Source: Mycobacterium sp. ST-F2
GTDB taxonomy: Bacteria; Actinomycetota; Actinomycetes; Mycobacteriales; Mycobacteriaceae
DNA length: 64,000 nt
Assembly (NCBI RefSeq): GCF_001905655.1
Contig: NZ_JMHT01000063.1
Location: 1-64,000 of the forward strand
Direction: 5' to 3'
The notes under the pieces: generated by a model
The model's database searches: none
Told to the model about the DNA's origin: nothing
Seen by the model: only the letters and a program-made list of their open reading frames with translations
Shown: piece by piece, positions 24,337 to 33,399 of the stretch
How positions within the stretch are numbered: position 1 is the first letter of the stretch
How the letters are laid out: every line of letters starts with the position of its first letter
Translations under genes and position numbers: made by a program

Positions 24337-24515
24337 TTGTCCTTCATTTCCTTCTGTTACTGCGGGTGCGGTCCACCGAGTCTTCCGGTGTACCGGGAAG
24401 CAACGACGTTCCCGGGTGTTGACACACGAACACAGAAGCTGCGACCAAGATCAGTCAACCATGCCGGACGCTGTCGCGACAGTCACACGGCGATCTGTGG
24501 TTAACAATTCATCTT

Positions 24516-26858
24516 GTGACGCAGGGAGAGTCGAACTTCGGGCGCGAGCTGCTGGCCTCGGCTCTCGATGGCACCCCGGCCGACGAGCAGCCGCTGCGGC
24601 ACGTCGCCGACCTGGCGCCGCGGCAGGCGCGCCGAATGCCCTGGCCCACTTGGGTTGGCGACGACGTGGTGCGCGCGTTCACCGATCGTGGTGTGGCGCA
24701 GCCATGGTCGCATCAGGTGTCCGCGGCCGAGCTGGCGCATGCCGGCCGGCACGTGGTGATCGCGACGGGCACCGCATCCGGTAAATCCCTGGCCTATCAA
24801 CTGCCGATCCTGCACGAACTGCAGACCGACAGCCACGCCCGTGCCCTGTACCTGTCCCCCACCAAGGCTCTGGGCCACGACCAGCTCCGCGCCGCCCAAT
24901 CACTGTGCGCGACGATCCCCGGCCTCACCAACGTCGCGCCCTCGGCTTATGACGGCGACAGCTCCACAGAGGCAAGGCAATTCGCCCGGGAACGGTCCCG
25001 GTGGATCTTCTCCAATCCCGACATGGTGCACCTGTCCCTGCTGCGCAACCACGCCCGCTGGGCCGTGTTCCTGCGTCAGTTGAAGTTCGTGGTGATCGAC
25101 GAATGCCATTACTACCGTGGCATTTTCGGATCGAACGTGGCGATGGTGCTGCGCCGGCTGTTGCGGCTGTGTGACCGCTACGGATCAGCGCCCACCGTGG
25201 TGTTCGCCAGCGCGACCACCGCCGCGCCGGCACAGACGGCATCCGAGCTCCTCGGCCAGACGGTCACCGCCATCACCGCAGACGGGTCACCGCACGGCGG
25301 TCGCACGGTGGCGCTGTGGGAGCCCGCGCTGCTCACCGATCTGATCGGGGAGAACGGTGCCCCCGTCCGCCGGTCCGCGGGAACCGAGGCCTCCCGGGTG
25401 ATGGCCGACCTCATCGCCGAGGGTGCCCGGACCCTGACGTTCGTCCGCTCGCGCATCGGCGCAGAGCTGACGGCGCTCGGCGCCCGGGCCCGGCTCGAGA
25501 CCGTCGCACCCGAGCTGGCCGACCTGGTGGCGTCCTACCGCGCCGGCTACCTGGCCGAGGACCGTCGGGCACTGGAACATGCCCTGACGGAAGGGGAACT
25601 GCGCGGTCTGGCCACCACGAACGCGCTGGAACTCGGCGTCGACATCGCCGGACTGGATGCGGTGGTCTTGGCCGGGTTCCCCGGCACCGTGGCCTCGTTC
25701 TGGCAGCAGGCGGGCCGGGCCGGACGACGCGGCCAGAGCGCGCTGATCGTGCTGATCGCCCGCGACGACCCACTCGACACCTATCTGGTGCACCATCCCG
25801 CGGCGCTGCTGGACAAGCCCATCGAGCGGATCGTGATCGATCCCGGCAACCCGTACGTGCTGTCGCCGCAATTGCTCTGCGCGGCAACCGAACTACCCCT
25901 GACACCGGCCGAGGTCCGGATGTGGGACGCCGAAGCGGTGGCCGAGTCCCTGGTCGACGACGGCCTGCTGCGCAAGCGTCCCGCCGGCTACTTCCCGGCG
26001 CCCGGCGTGGATCCACATCCCGCCGTGGACATCCGGGGCTCGTCGGGCGGGCAGATCGCCATCCTGGAGTCCGGGACCGGACGCATGCTGGGCAGCACCG
26101 GCGCCGGGCAGGCGCCGGCCTCGGTGCACCCGGGCGCCGTCCACCTGCACCAGGGTGAGACGTTCCTGGTGGATGCGCTGGATTTCGAGGCCGGCGTCGC
26201 CTTCGTGCACGCCGAGAATCCCGGCTACACGACGTCGGCCCGGGAGGTCACCGACATCTCGGTTCGGGGAACCGGGGAGATCCACCGGTTCGGCTCCGTC
26301 GCCATCGGGTTGGTTCCGGTGTCGGTGTCGAACACCGTCGTCGGGTTCCTACGCCGGGCGATGGACGGCGCGGTGCTCGACTTCGTCGACCTGGACATGC
26401 CCACCCGCACGCTGGACACCATGGCGGTCATGTGCACCCTGACCCCGGAGATATTGCTGGACAACGGAATTGACCCGTTACGGGTGCCCGGGTCGCTGCA
26501 CGCCGCCGAGCATGCGGCGATCGGCCTGCTGCCGCTGGTGGCCAGTTGCGACCGGGGCGACATCGGCGGAGTGTCCACCGCATCGGGACCAGCACCCGGC
26601 GATTCGTCCGGTCTGCCAACGATTTTCGTGTACGACGGCTATCCGGGCGGCGCCGGGTTCGCCGACCGCGGGTTCCGGCAGCTGTCCACCTGGTGGGCGG
26701 CCACGGCCGCGGCGATCGAGGCCTGTGAGTGCCGTCACGGTTGCCCCTCCTGTGTGCAATCGCCCAAGTGCGGCAACGCGAACGACCCACTGGACAAAGC
26801 CGGTGCTGTCCAGGTACTTCGCCTGGTTGTCGACACTTTGGCGGCCCACGGGAGGTAG
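24516..26858 (+). CDS. DEAD/DEAH-box helicase with DUF1998 domain (MrfA/Hrq1-like)
   Basis: 780 aa, GTG start. Walker A is ATGTASGKSLAYQLP, motif II is DECH (VVIDECHYYRG), and motif VI lies in QQAGRAGRRGQ. The C-terminal DUF1998 region ends with a four-cysteine zinc site, CECRHGCPSC then PKCGN. This matches the MrfA/Hrq1 group of 3'-5' DNA helicases; MrfA of Bacillus repairs mitomycin C damage. Corresponds to Rv3649. Divergent from cspA. Confidence 0.92.
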   Translation: MTQGESNFGRELLASALDGTPADEQPLRHVADLAPRQARRMPWPTWVGDDVVRAFTDRGVAQPWSHQVSAAELAHAGRHVVIATGTASGKSLAYQLPILHELQTDSHARALYLSPTKALGHDQLRAAQSLCATIPGLTNVAPSAYDGDSSTEARQFARERSRWIFSNPDMVHLSLLRNHARWAVFLRQLKFVVIDECHYYRGIFGSNVAMVLRRLLRLCDRYGSAPTVVFASATTAAPAQTASELLGQTVTAITADGSPHGGRTVALWEPALLTDLIGENGAPVRRSAGTEASRVMADLIAEGARTLTFVRSRIGAELTALGARARLETVAPELADLVASYRAGYLAEDRRALEHALTEGELRGLATTNALELGVDIAGLDAVVLAGFPGTVASFWQQAGRAGRRGQSALIVLIARDDPLDTYLVHHPAALLDKPIERIVIDPGNPYVLSPQLLCAATELPLTPAEVRMWDAEAVAESLVDDGLLRKRPAGYFPAPGVDPHPAVDIRGSSGGQIAILESGTGRMLGSTGAGQAPASVHPGAVHLHQGETFLVDALDFEAGVAFVHAENPGYTTSAREVTDISVRGTGEIHRFGSVAIGLVPVSVSNTVVGFLRRAMDGAVLDFVDLDMPTRTLDTMAVMCTLTPEILLDNGIDPLRVPGSLHAAEHAAIGLLPLVASCDRGDIGGVSTASGPAPGDSSGLPTIFVYDGYPGGAGFADRGFRQLSTWWAATAAAIEACECRHGCPSCVQSPKCGNANDPLDKAGAVQVLRLVVDTLAAHGR

Positions 26859-26913
26859 CCGGCCCGGCAATGTTGGGCAGAGCAAAGCGCACCGAAACGG
26901 ATAAACTACGGCC

Positions 26914-27969
26914 ATGACAGACGACTGGCTCCTCGTCGAGACCCTCGGCGCCGAACCTGCCGTCGTCGCACAAGGACAGCAAACCGTCGATATGGTGCCC
27001 ATCAGCTCCTTTCTGCGGCGCAACTCCAGTCTGATGGCCATCCAGTCGGCCATCGGCGAAACGGTGCGAGCCGCCCTACCGCTGACGAGCATCACGCCCA
27101 AGAGCGACCGGGTGATCCGGACGGAAGTCGTGCAGATGACCGACGGCCGCATCCACGGCGTCCACGTGTGGGTCGGCACCCCCGATGCCGACCCGCCGGA
27201 CCGGATGATCCCGGGCCCGCTGAAGTGGGATCTGACGGGCGGCATCGCGACCGACACCATGGAGTCGCTGGCCAACAGCGGCCTCAACCCGGCAGCCGAG
27301 GCCACCCACGGCCGCGCCTTCGCCGACGACCTGCAGACCCGCAAGCTCAACCCGAACGAGGCCCGGGTCATCTCCGCGGTCATCAAACCCAAGCCGGGTC
27401 AAACCTTCACCAGCACTTGGGAAATGACCGACTTCCGGGGACGCCCCATCACCGTCGGGTTCGCCGCTCGGGTACTGAACGAGCCCGACGAGGACGGCGA
27501 GGATCGACTGATCTGCCGGGCCATGAACTGGCGGGGTGTCCGGGACAATTCGTCGGCCACACCGCTCGACCGGGCACAGCAGATCATCAACGGTCCGCAG
27601 GTGCCCGGGGTATACCGGGCCGTGGTCGATCTCAACAGCTGGAAGCTGATCAACTGGGTCGACGAACCCTGTCCGCTCTTCGACTGGAGCGCCGACGCGC
27701 CGTCCGAAAAGGTGGTGCACCCGGACGAGATCGCCGAAATGGCTGTCATGACCGTCGAATTCGGCAGCGGACCGACGTCGCGGGTACTCCGGTTGCGGGC
27801 CAATGACGGCGGGTGGGTGCCGATCCACGTCACCGCGCACCGGCTCGAAGTCGCCGACGACACGTTCGCCGGTCTGCTGTCGTTGCGGCTACCCACATAC
27901 GGTGAGCTGATGGCCGCCGGGGATCGGCTCACCGATGATGGGCCCGAATCCGATTCGGCGCCTTCCTAG
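26914..27969 (+). CDS. PAS/GAF-like domain protein, Rv3651-like
   Basis: 351 aa. The opening DDWLLVETLG and the sequence FRGRPITVGFAARVLN are features I recall from Rv3651, whose reported structure contains PAS-like domains. No catalytic motif, signal peptide or membrane segment is visible. It probably senses or binds a ligand in the cytoplasm; the ligand is unknown. It overlaps the 3' end of soxR by 4 nt. Confidence 0.8.
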   Translation: MTDDWLLVETLGAEPAVVAQGQQTVDMVPISSFLRRNSSLMAIQSAIGETVRAALPLTSITPKSDRVIRTEVVQMTDGRIHGVHVWVGTPDADPPDRMIPGPLKWDLTGGIATDTMESLANSGLNPAAEATHGRAFADDLQTRKLNPNEARVISAVIKPKPGQTFTSTWEMTDFRGRPITVGFAARVLNEPDEDGEDRLICRAMNWRGVRDNSSATPLDRAQQIINGPQVPGVYRAVVDLNSWKLINWVDEPCPLFDWSADAPSEKVVHPDEIAEMAVMTVEFGSGPTSRVLRLRANDGGWVPIHVTAHRLEVADDTFAGLLSLRLPTYGELMAAGDRLTDDGPESDSAPS

Positions 27970-28439
27970 TTCGGCTCGTCGATGGGAAGCAGCCGCCGCG
28001 CTCCCGGCCCTTCGGCAGCGAGCTCGTCCCCGGGGTTGATGACCAGGCAGTGGTTGAGCGAGATGCAGCCGCACCCGATGCACTGGTCCATCTCCGACTG
28101 AAGCCGTTCCAATTCGAGTTGACGCTCCCGCAGTTGCGCACGCCACCGCTTGTTGAGCCGGGTCCAGTCCCGCAGTGACGGCATCCGGTCGTCGGGCAGC
28201 GTCCGGAAGTGCTCGGCGACCTCGCTGAGGGGAATGCCGAGCCGCTTCGCCACCTGGATGACGGCGATCCGCCGCTCCAGGTGACGCGGATACAGCCGGG
28301 TCCCGCCGGCCGTGCGCTCCGGGTGGATCAAGCCTTTTCGCTCGTAGAAGTGCAACGCGGACGCCGCGACTCCCGTCCGCTTGACGATCTCGCCGATGGT
28401 CAGCAGGTCGGTCGGACCCATGCGCTTGATCTCAACCAT
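27966..28439 (-). CDS. soxR: Redox-sensitive MerR-family activator SoxR
   Basis: 157 aa from the ATG at 28439. The N-terminal MerR winged helix (LTIGEIVKRTGVAASALHFYERKGLI) is followed by a long dimerisation helix and the SoxR [2Fe-2S] cluster motif CIGCGCISLNHC (four Cys) at about 119-130. In actinobacteria SoxR responds to redox-active compounds. It starts only 10 bp after the end of the leftward tad operon, so it may be read from the tad promoter or from one hidden in the upstream gene. Alternative: another MerR, but the cysteine motif is specific. Confidence 0.93.
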   Translation of the reverse strand: MVEIKRMGPTDLLTIGEIVKRTGVAASALHFYERKGLIHPERTAGGTRLYPRHLERRIAVIQVAKRLGIPLSEVAEHFRTLPDDRMPSLRDWTRLNKRWRAQLRERQLELERLQSEMDQCIGCGCISLNHCLVINPGDELAAEGPGARRLLPIDEPN

Positions 28440-28449
28440 AGTTGCGATT

Positions 28450-28791
28450 CTAGGGTGGTCCGGCGCGGGCCCGCCCGTGCGCCACACCCAGGTGCCAGCG
28501 GCCGAACCGCACCGGCACCTCCACATCGACCACCACGTCCAGCCGCTGCACCGAGCACTGACCGACCCGGCTTCCCATGGCCTCCGCAACCGCGGCGGCC
28601 CGACGGCACGACTGGCCCGGCCCCGAAGCCAAGACCCCGGCGGCCGCCAGCGCGGCGAGGTCAGCGGCCGACTGCGCACGATGCCGACCGATCACCGCGG
28701 CACCGACGGCGACCGCCCCCGACAGGAGCCCGGCGAGCACCGCAATCAGTGCGACCGCGACCACCGTCGCCGAGCCGCGGTCCTCACGCAC
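28450..28791 (-). CDS. TadE/TadG-like pilus-assembly protein, Rv3654c-like
   Basis: 113 aa from a GTG at 28791, overlapping the upstream gene by 8 nt. One N-terminal hydrophobic helix follows a short acidic lead (VREDRGSATVVAVALIAVLAG cut here), as in TadE/G minor pilins. The remainder contains HRAQSAADLAALAAAG, a signature common to TadG-like proteins. It would be a membrane-anchored component of the pilus apparatus. Last gene of the tad operon. Confidence 0.8.
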   Translation of the reverse strand: MREDRGSATVVAVALIAVLAGLLSGAVAVGAAVIGRHRAQSAADLAALAAAGVLASGPGQSCRRAAAVAEAMGSRVGQCSVQRLDVVVDVEVPVRFGRWHLGVAHGRARAGPP

Positions 28792-29125
28792 GCGGCTCGT
28801 CGGCAGCCACCGCCTCGGCCCCCACCGTGATGCCGGGGAGCATCGGTGCCGCGACACGGACCCGTGCGACGACCCGGCCACCGTCGCGCCGCACCTCGAC
28901 CGAGGCACCCTCGGGTCCGGTGCGCCGGGCGGTGTCGACGGCGCCGCGGTCGTCGCCGCGGGCCGCGAGGCGGGCGGCTTCCCGGGCCGCGTCGACACAG
29001 CGCACCTGCATCGAGACCGCGGCAAGCCCACCGACACCCAGGACCGCGACGGCGATGAGCGCGGCAACCGCGAACGCGGCCTCGACCGTGACACCGCCAG
29101 AGTCATCACTTGGTGGTGAGGGCAC
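28784..29125 (-). CDS. TadE-family minor pilin, Rv3655c-like
   Basis: 113 aa. A prepilin-like N-terminus has Gly-Gly-Val-Thr-Val-Glu before a hydrophobic helix (TVEAAFAVAALIAVAVLGVG), with Glu at +5 of a pilin-type cleavage site. The segment CVDAAREAARLAARGD is the usual TadE continuation. Overlaps both neighbours. Functions as pseudopilin in Flp/Tad assembly by family knowledge. Confidence 0.82.
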   Translation of the reverse strand: MPSPPSDDSGGVTVEAAFAVAALIAVAVLGVGGLAAVSMQVRCVDAAREAARLAARGDDRGAVDTARRTGPEGASVEVRRDGGRVVARVRVAAPMLPGITVGAEAVAADEPRA

Positions 29126-29306
29126 GGGCGATGATGTTGGTCAGTGCGCTGACGATCGAGTCCCCGGTGACCACCGTGTACAAGATCGCGCCGAACGCCG
29201 CGGCAGCCACCGTGCCGATGGCATATTCGACGGTCGACATGCCGCTCTCATCGGTGAGCAGCAGGGTCGCCCGCGCCTCCCAGGCACGAATTCTGTTGAT
29301 TTTCAT
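29106..29306 (-). CDS. Flp-type pilin subunit, DUF4244 (Rv3656c-like)
   Basis: 66 aa. The leader ends ESG, then MSTVEYAIGTVAAAAFGAIL: the processing Gly, Glu at +5 and Tyr at +6 are exactly as in Flp pilins. The whole mature peptide is about 45 residues with one hydrophobic helix. Probably the major pilin of the locus. Overlaps the next gene by 20 nt. Confidence 0.85.
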   Translation of the reverse strand: MKINRIRAWEARATLLLTDESGMSTVEYAIGTVAAAAFGAILYTVVTGDSIVSALTNIIARALTTK

Positions 29307-29330
29307 GGTTTTTCCTCCCCTTGTGACAGA

Positions 29331-29897
29331 TCACAACACCCCCGAACGGAACACGTCACCGGCCAGACCGGCGATCACCGGCACGATGCCGAGACAGACG
29401 AACGCCGGCAGGTAGCAGAGCCCCAGCGGTCCGGCGATCAACACGTTGGCCCGCTCGGCGGCCGCGTCCGCCGCGTCGCCGGCGTCGGCCCGGGCCTGCT
29501 CGGCCAGTTCCGCGACGCCGTGCGCCATCGCAGCCCCGGATGACGCCGACCGCCGGGCCAACCGCAGCAGCGCGGCCACCTGCGGGTCGGTGCCGTCACC
29601 CCGCTCCGACCAGGCCGTCGCCGGGCTGGCGCCCAAAGCCAGCAGTTCGGCCGCGCGGCGTAGCACGGCAGCCAGTCCGGCCGGCGCGGATGGCGCCGCC
29701 GCCATGGCCGCAGCGCTGGTCGCCATGCCTGCCGAGAGGCAGGCCGCCAGCACATCCAGGCTCGACGGCACGGCCAACGGATCGGCGCGCGGAGACACCG
29801 GGGGCGATGACCGGTCCGGCGGCTGGGGACGGATCCGGTGCACCGCCGCGCCGGGGATCAGGACGAGGGCCAACGCCAGCAGCATGATTCCGTTCAT
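29331..29897 (-). CDS. tadC: Type II secretion F-domain protein TadC-like (Rv3657c)
   Basis: 188 aa from the ATG at 29897, overlapping tadB by 4 nt. A hydrophobic N-terminal helix (IMLLALALVLIPGAAV), a cytosolic helical F domain (LDVLAACLSAGMATSAA) and a final hydrophobic stretch (LGLCYLPAFVCLGIVPVIAG) give the T2SF topology. It is an inner-membrane platform component paired with TadB. Confidence 0.82.
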   Translation of the reverse strand: MNGIMLLALALVLIPGAAVHRIRPQPPDRSSPPVSPRADPLAVPSSLDVLAACLSAGMATSAAAMAAAPSAPAGLAAVLRRAAELLALGASPATAWSERGDGTDPQVAALLRLARRSASSGAAMAHGVAELAEQARADAGDAADAAAERANVLIAGPLGLCYLPAFVCLGIVPVIAGLAGDVFRSGVL

Positions 29898-30670
29898 CGC
29901 TGCGCCCGCGCGATGATCCGGTCCGACCACAGCAGCCCGAGGCAGCACAGCACCACGCCGACTCCCAGCACCACCGCGCCGTCCCCGAGCAGGAAGCGCA
30001 CCGGATGCGCACCGATCAACTGCCCCAACACAATTCCGAGGGCGGGCAGTCCGGACAGCACCGCCGCCGTCGTCCGGGCGCCGGCCATCCCCGCCCTGAT
30101 TCGCGACGAGAACCGTTCGCGTGCAACGACATCTCGTTCGGCGGCACGCATCAGCGGCGCGATGGCGAGGCCATGGTCGAGCGCCAGTTGCCAGTACACC
30201 GCCAGCCGTTCCCAATGCGCGGGCAGCGCCGACGACCCCGCGACCGCGCGCAGACCGGCCGCGACATCAGCGCCCAGCCGGGCCCGGGCCGCAACCTCCC
30301 CCAGTGCCGCAGCGACCGGCCCGTCGACCTCGCGGGACGCGGCGTCGAAGGCCGCCACCGGATGCGCCCCGGCACGCAGTTCTCCGACCAGGATGCCGAG
30401 GGCACCCTGCAGGGTCTGCGCTTCCCGGGTGCGTTCGGCCGCTCGCCGCGCGCGCTGCCACCGCAGCCCGGCGGTCAGCACCACCGCCGCGCCCGCCAGC
30501 ATCACGGTCAGCGGCAGCACGACGAGTGCCCCGGCAGCGACCGCTGCGGCCACCGACCACACCAGCCTCGGCCCCAATCCCACCAACCGTTTTCGAGTCC
30601 CGAGCCGACCGATACCGCCCGGTGCGGGTGCCACCAGCACGGCGAGCGCCAGCATCAACGCGGAGCTCAC
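29894..30670 (-). CDS. tadB: Type II secretion F-domain protein TadB-like (Rv3658c)
   Basis: 258 aa from a GTG at 30670 overlapping the tadA stop (GTGA). Two N-terminal helices, a cytosolic helical domain (LGILVGELRAGAHPVAAFDAA, shortened here) and two C-terminal helices fit the T2SF fold. Works with TadA and TadC at the membrane to polymerise pilin. Confidence 0.83.
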   Translation of the reverse strand: MSSALMLALAVLVAPAPGGIGRLGTRKRLVGLGPRLVWSVAAAVAAGALVVLPLTVMLAGAAVVLTAGLRWQRARRAAERTREAQTLQGALGILVGELRAGAHPVAAFDAASREVDGPVAAALGEVAARARLGADVAAGLRAVAGSSALPAHWERLAVYWQLALDHGLAIAPLMRAAERDVVARERFSSRIRAGMAGARTTAAVLSGLPALGIVLGQLIGAHPVRFLLGDGAVVLGVGVVLCCLGLLWSDRIIARAQR

Positions 30671-31836
30671 GACCGGCCCCGAGCGGCCAGCAGTGCGCGC
30701 AATGCCGGGAGTCCCGGCCCGTGTCCCTTCTCGACATGCCATGCGGTCACTGCCGTCACGGTCCCGTCCGGGGCGCGGCGCAGTACCGCGATCTCGCTCA
30801 AGTGCCGACGCCCATCCCGGGTGCGCGCGGTGTGCAGCACCAGCTGACACGCGGCCGACAGCTGAGAATGCAGAGCCGCCCGGTCCAGCCCACCGACCGC
30901 CGCCAACGCTTCCATGCGGGCCGGCACCTCGGCAGGGCTGTTGGCGTGGACCGTCCCGGCCCCGCCCTCATGGCCCGTGTTGAGGGCGGCCAGCAGGTCC
31001 ACGACCTCCGCGCCGCGAACCTCTCCGACCACGATGCGATCGGGCCGCATCCGCAGCGCCTGCCGTACCAGATCGCGGACCGTCACCTCGCCGACGCCTT
31101 CGACGTTGGCGCCGCGCGCGACCAACCGGACCAGGTGCGGATGTTCCGGTGCGAGTTCGGCGGCGTCCTCGACGCAGACGATGCGTTCGGCCGGGTCGAC
31201 GGCCCCGAGCAGTGCCGACAGCACCGTCGTCTTCCCTGCGCCGGTGCCGCCCGAGACCAGGAAGGCCAGTCGCGCCGCCACGATGTCTGCGATCAGGGCG
31301 GCGGCGGGACCCGCGATGGCGCCGGAGTCGACGAGAGCCGTCAGGTTCTGGGTGGCGGGCCGCAGCACCCGCAGCGAGAGGCAGGTACCGGCCGCCGCGA
31401 TCGGTGGCAGCACGGCGTGCAGCCGAACGCTCAAGCCACCGCCGCCCAGACCGGGCAGGTGCCCGTCGACCCAGGGCTGCGAGTCATCGAGCCGGCGACC
31501 GGCAGCCAGTGCCAGCCGTTGCGCCAGGCGCTGCACCGCGGACTCGTCCGGAAATCGGATCGGGCTGCGGCGCAAGCCGGTTCCGTCGTCGACCCACACC
31601 TCGTCGGGCGCGCTCACCAGCACGTCGGTGGTGCCCGGCCCGCGCAGCAGCGGCTCGAGAATCCCGGCACCGGTCAGCTCGGTCTGCACGACCCGCAGGC
31701 CGGCCAGCACATCACTGTCGGCGACGACACCGCCGGACTCGGCGCGGATGGCCGCGGCCACCGCATTCGGGTGCAGCGCACCGCCGCTCTGGGCAGCCAG
31801 GCGTTCCCGGACCCGGTCCACCAACGACGACGTCAT
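30667..31836 (-). CDS. tadA: Pilus assembly secretion ATPase TadA/CpaF (Rv3659c)
   Basis: 389 aa from the ATG at 31836 (ATGA overlap with ssd). Walker A is SGGTGAGKTTVLSALL (about 187-202), the Asp box is IVCVEDAAEL, Walker B is RIVVGEVRGAEV, and the His box lies in ALNTGHEGGAGTVHANS. This is the motor that powers pilin assembly. The N-terminal domain begins with the helix SSLVDRVRERLA common to CpaF. Confidence 0.93.
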   Translation of the reverse strand: MTSSLVDRVRERLAAQSGGALHPNAVAAAIRAESGGVVADSDVLAGLRVVQTELTGAGILEPLLRGPGTTDVLVSAPDEVWVDDGTGLRRSPIRFPDESAVQRLAQRLALAAGRRLDDSQPWVDGHLPGLGGGGLSVRLHAVLPPIAAAGTCLSLRVLRPATQNLTALVDSGAIAGPAAALIADIVAARLAFLVSGGTGAGKTTVLSALLGAVDPAERIVCVEDAAELAPEHPHLVRLVARGANVEGVGEVTVRDLVRQALRMRPDRIVVGEVRGAEVVDLLAALNTGHEGGAGTVHANSPAEVPARMEALAAVGGLDRAALHSQLSAACQLVLHTARTRDGRRHLSEIAVLRRAPDGTVTAVTAWHVEKGHGPGLPALRALLAARGRS

Positions 31837-32906
31837 GCCGCCTCCCCTGACTGCGGCGGTAGCACGGCGAGCACGCGGCGGGCCGCCGCCGCCAGCGGGG
31901 ACCGGCGCCGCAGACTCCGGCCGAGCCCACCCCGTTCCAGCGCACCATCCAGATTGCTTTCCGCCCGCATGGCCGCCAGCAGCGGCAACCCCAGAATCGC
32001 TGCCATCTCGGCGGCGCGGAGCCCACCGGGTGCGGGTCCCCGAACCACGAGGCCGACGTTCGGGTTGATCGCCGTCACCCAATCCGCCACCGCGCGCGTG
32101 GCCGCGCAGGCCCGCACCTCCGCCGGAGCCACCACAACCACCAGATCGGCTGCCGCCAGCACCGTCTCTGCCGCGGCCGACGACTGCCGCGGCACGTCGC
32201 AGATCACCGTCGCGCCCGCGCGGCTCCCGGCCTCGACCACCGCGGTGACGGCCGTCGGCGTCAGCTCCACGCCGGTGCGTCCGGCCGACAGCACCACCAC
32301 CCCGCGGCGATGCGGCAGCGCGTCACGCAACGCCGGGTAGCTGAGCCGGCCGCCCGCGGCGGGTAGGTCCGGCCACCGCAGGCCGGCGTCGCCCTCGGCC
32401 CCGAGCGCCAGATCGAGGCCACCGCCCCAGGCATCCACATCGACCAGCAGACAGTCGCCGCCCGGCTCACCGGCGGCCTGCGCGAGGGCGATCGCAAACA
32501 CCGACGCGCCGCCACCGCCGCGGCCACCGATCACCGCGACGACGGCCCCTCGACGCCCGTCCGAATCTCCGGCGGCGGCGTCGGACAGCAGGCCGACCAA
32601 CCCGGCCTCCTGTCCGGGCAAGGTGATGACCTCCTGCGCGCCGATCGTCATCGCGGCCTCGAACTCGGGGGTCCCCGGCGCCTCGCCGACGAGCAGCAGC
32701 ACGCCGGACCGGCGGGGCATTCCGAGCTCGCGGCAGCGCTGCGCTGCGGCGACATCCAACAGCACCGCCGCGGCGCCGACCCACGCCCTCCGACCGGAGG
32801 GCGTGGCCGCGTACACCACCCGGATGCCCGCGGCGGCGGCGATGCGCTCGATCTCATCGCGCAGTCCGGCGTCCGCGATCAGCGCCAGTGCCCCGTTCGT
32901 TGCCAT
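31833..32906 (-). CDS. ssd: Septum-site determining / CpaE-like protein Ssd (Rv3660c)
   Basis: 357 aa from the ATG at 32906. It has an N-terminal receiver-like pseudo-domain (about 1-100) and a MinD/ParA-like domain. The P-loop is degenerate: VIGGRGGGGAS has no Lys where KGGxGKT is expected. The downstream strand LLVDVDAWGGGLDLALG keeps the MinD pattern. In M. tuberculosis Ssd affects septation; in other tad loci the equivalent TadZ/CpaE positions the machinery. First gene of the tad operon. Confidence 0.87.
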   Translation of the reverse strand: MATNGALALIADAGLRDEIERIAAAAGIRVVYAATPSGRRAWVGAAAVLLDVAAAQRCRELGMPRRSGVLLLVGEAPGTPEFEAAMTIGAQEVITLPGQEAGLVGLLSDAAAGDSDGRRGAVVAVIGGRGGGGASVFAIALAQAAGEPGGDCLLVDVDAWGGGLDLALGAEGDAGLRWPDLPAAGGRLSYPALRDALPHRRGVVVLSAGRTGVELTPTAVTAVVEAGSRAGATVICDVPRQSSAAAETVLAAADLVVVVAPAEVRACAATRAVADWVTAINPNVGLVVRGPAPGGLRAAEMAAILGLPLLAAMRAESNLDGALERGGLGRSLRRRSPLAAAARRVLAVLPPQSGEAA

Positions 32907-33149
32907 GGGTCCACCGTGATCCGCGACAGGCGGCGGCGCCAGAGCGCGCGCCCGAAATGTGGATGGATCGCAAACTGTGGACAACTTTATTGACGGACCC
33001 GTGAGAATGTCGTTCCGCAACTTTTTGCATACCCCGCGCACGATTCCGCTCAGCGGGGCCGAGGCAGTGCCGCCGAGCCCGAGCAAGTAGGATGCGGCGC
33101 CAACGCGAACGCGCCAGCATGGCGAAGCTTCGGAAAATTCGACCTACCC
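32907..33149. other. Intergenic region upstream of the tad operon
   Basis: Lies between the tad/ssd start and the 3' end of the 6C RNA. It should contain the tad operon promoter. I saw no open frame or clear operator. The 6C transcript runs leftward toward it and stops at the T-run at 33152-33156. Confidence 0.5.
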
Positions 33150-33248
33150 CGAAAAAGGGACGACCCCCGCCAGGGGGGGAGGAGGCGGAGGTCGTCGTGG
33201 ATCAGCCCCGGGGGGTCGGGCTGATGCACACCCGGAGCTAGCCGGGTA
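33150..33248 (-). ncRNA. 6C regulatory RNA (B11-type)
   Basis: On the minus strand two hairpins carry C-runs in their loops: ATCAGCCC-loop-GGGCTGAT containing GACCCCCCG, and GACGACC-loop-GGTCGTC containing CTCCCCCCC, with a final CCCTTTTT. That is the 6C motif. A -10 box TATAGT sits at 33260-33255, placing the start near 33248. It lies between the Rv3660c and Rv3661 homologues, as B11 does in M. tuberculosis. The exact ends are estimates. The C-rich loops pair with G-rich ribosome-binding regions of target mRNAs in other mycobacteria. Confidence 0.87.
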
Positions 33249-33399
33249 AAGCCCACTATACACACGTCAACAGGGCTCTGCGCAACTGTTGGTTGTCTGT
33301 GAAATGGGCGTGTCAGCACGTCAATCGCCTCGGCAGCCATGCCAACGGCGACCGACACGGCGACACCGCCGTCCACCCGGCACCGGCGGTCCGGAGCAT

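Noticed and set aside
30121..32340. 739-aa open frame opposite the tad genes
   Set aside because: Antisense shadow of tadA/tadB/ssd, Arg/Pro/Gly-rich without domains.
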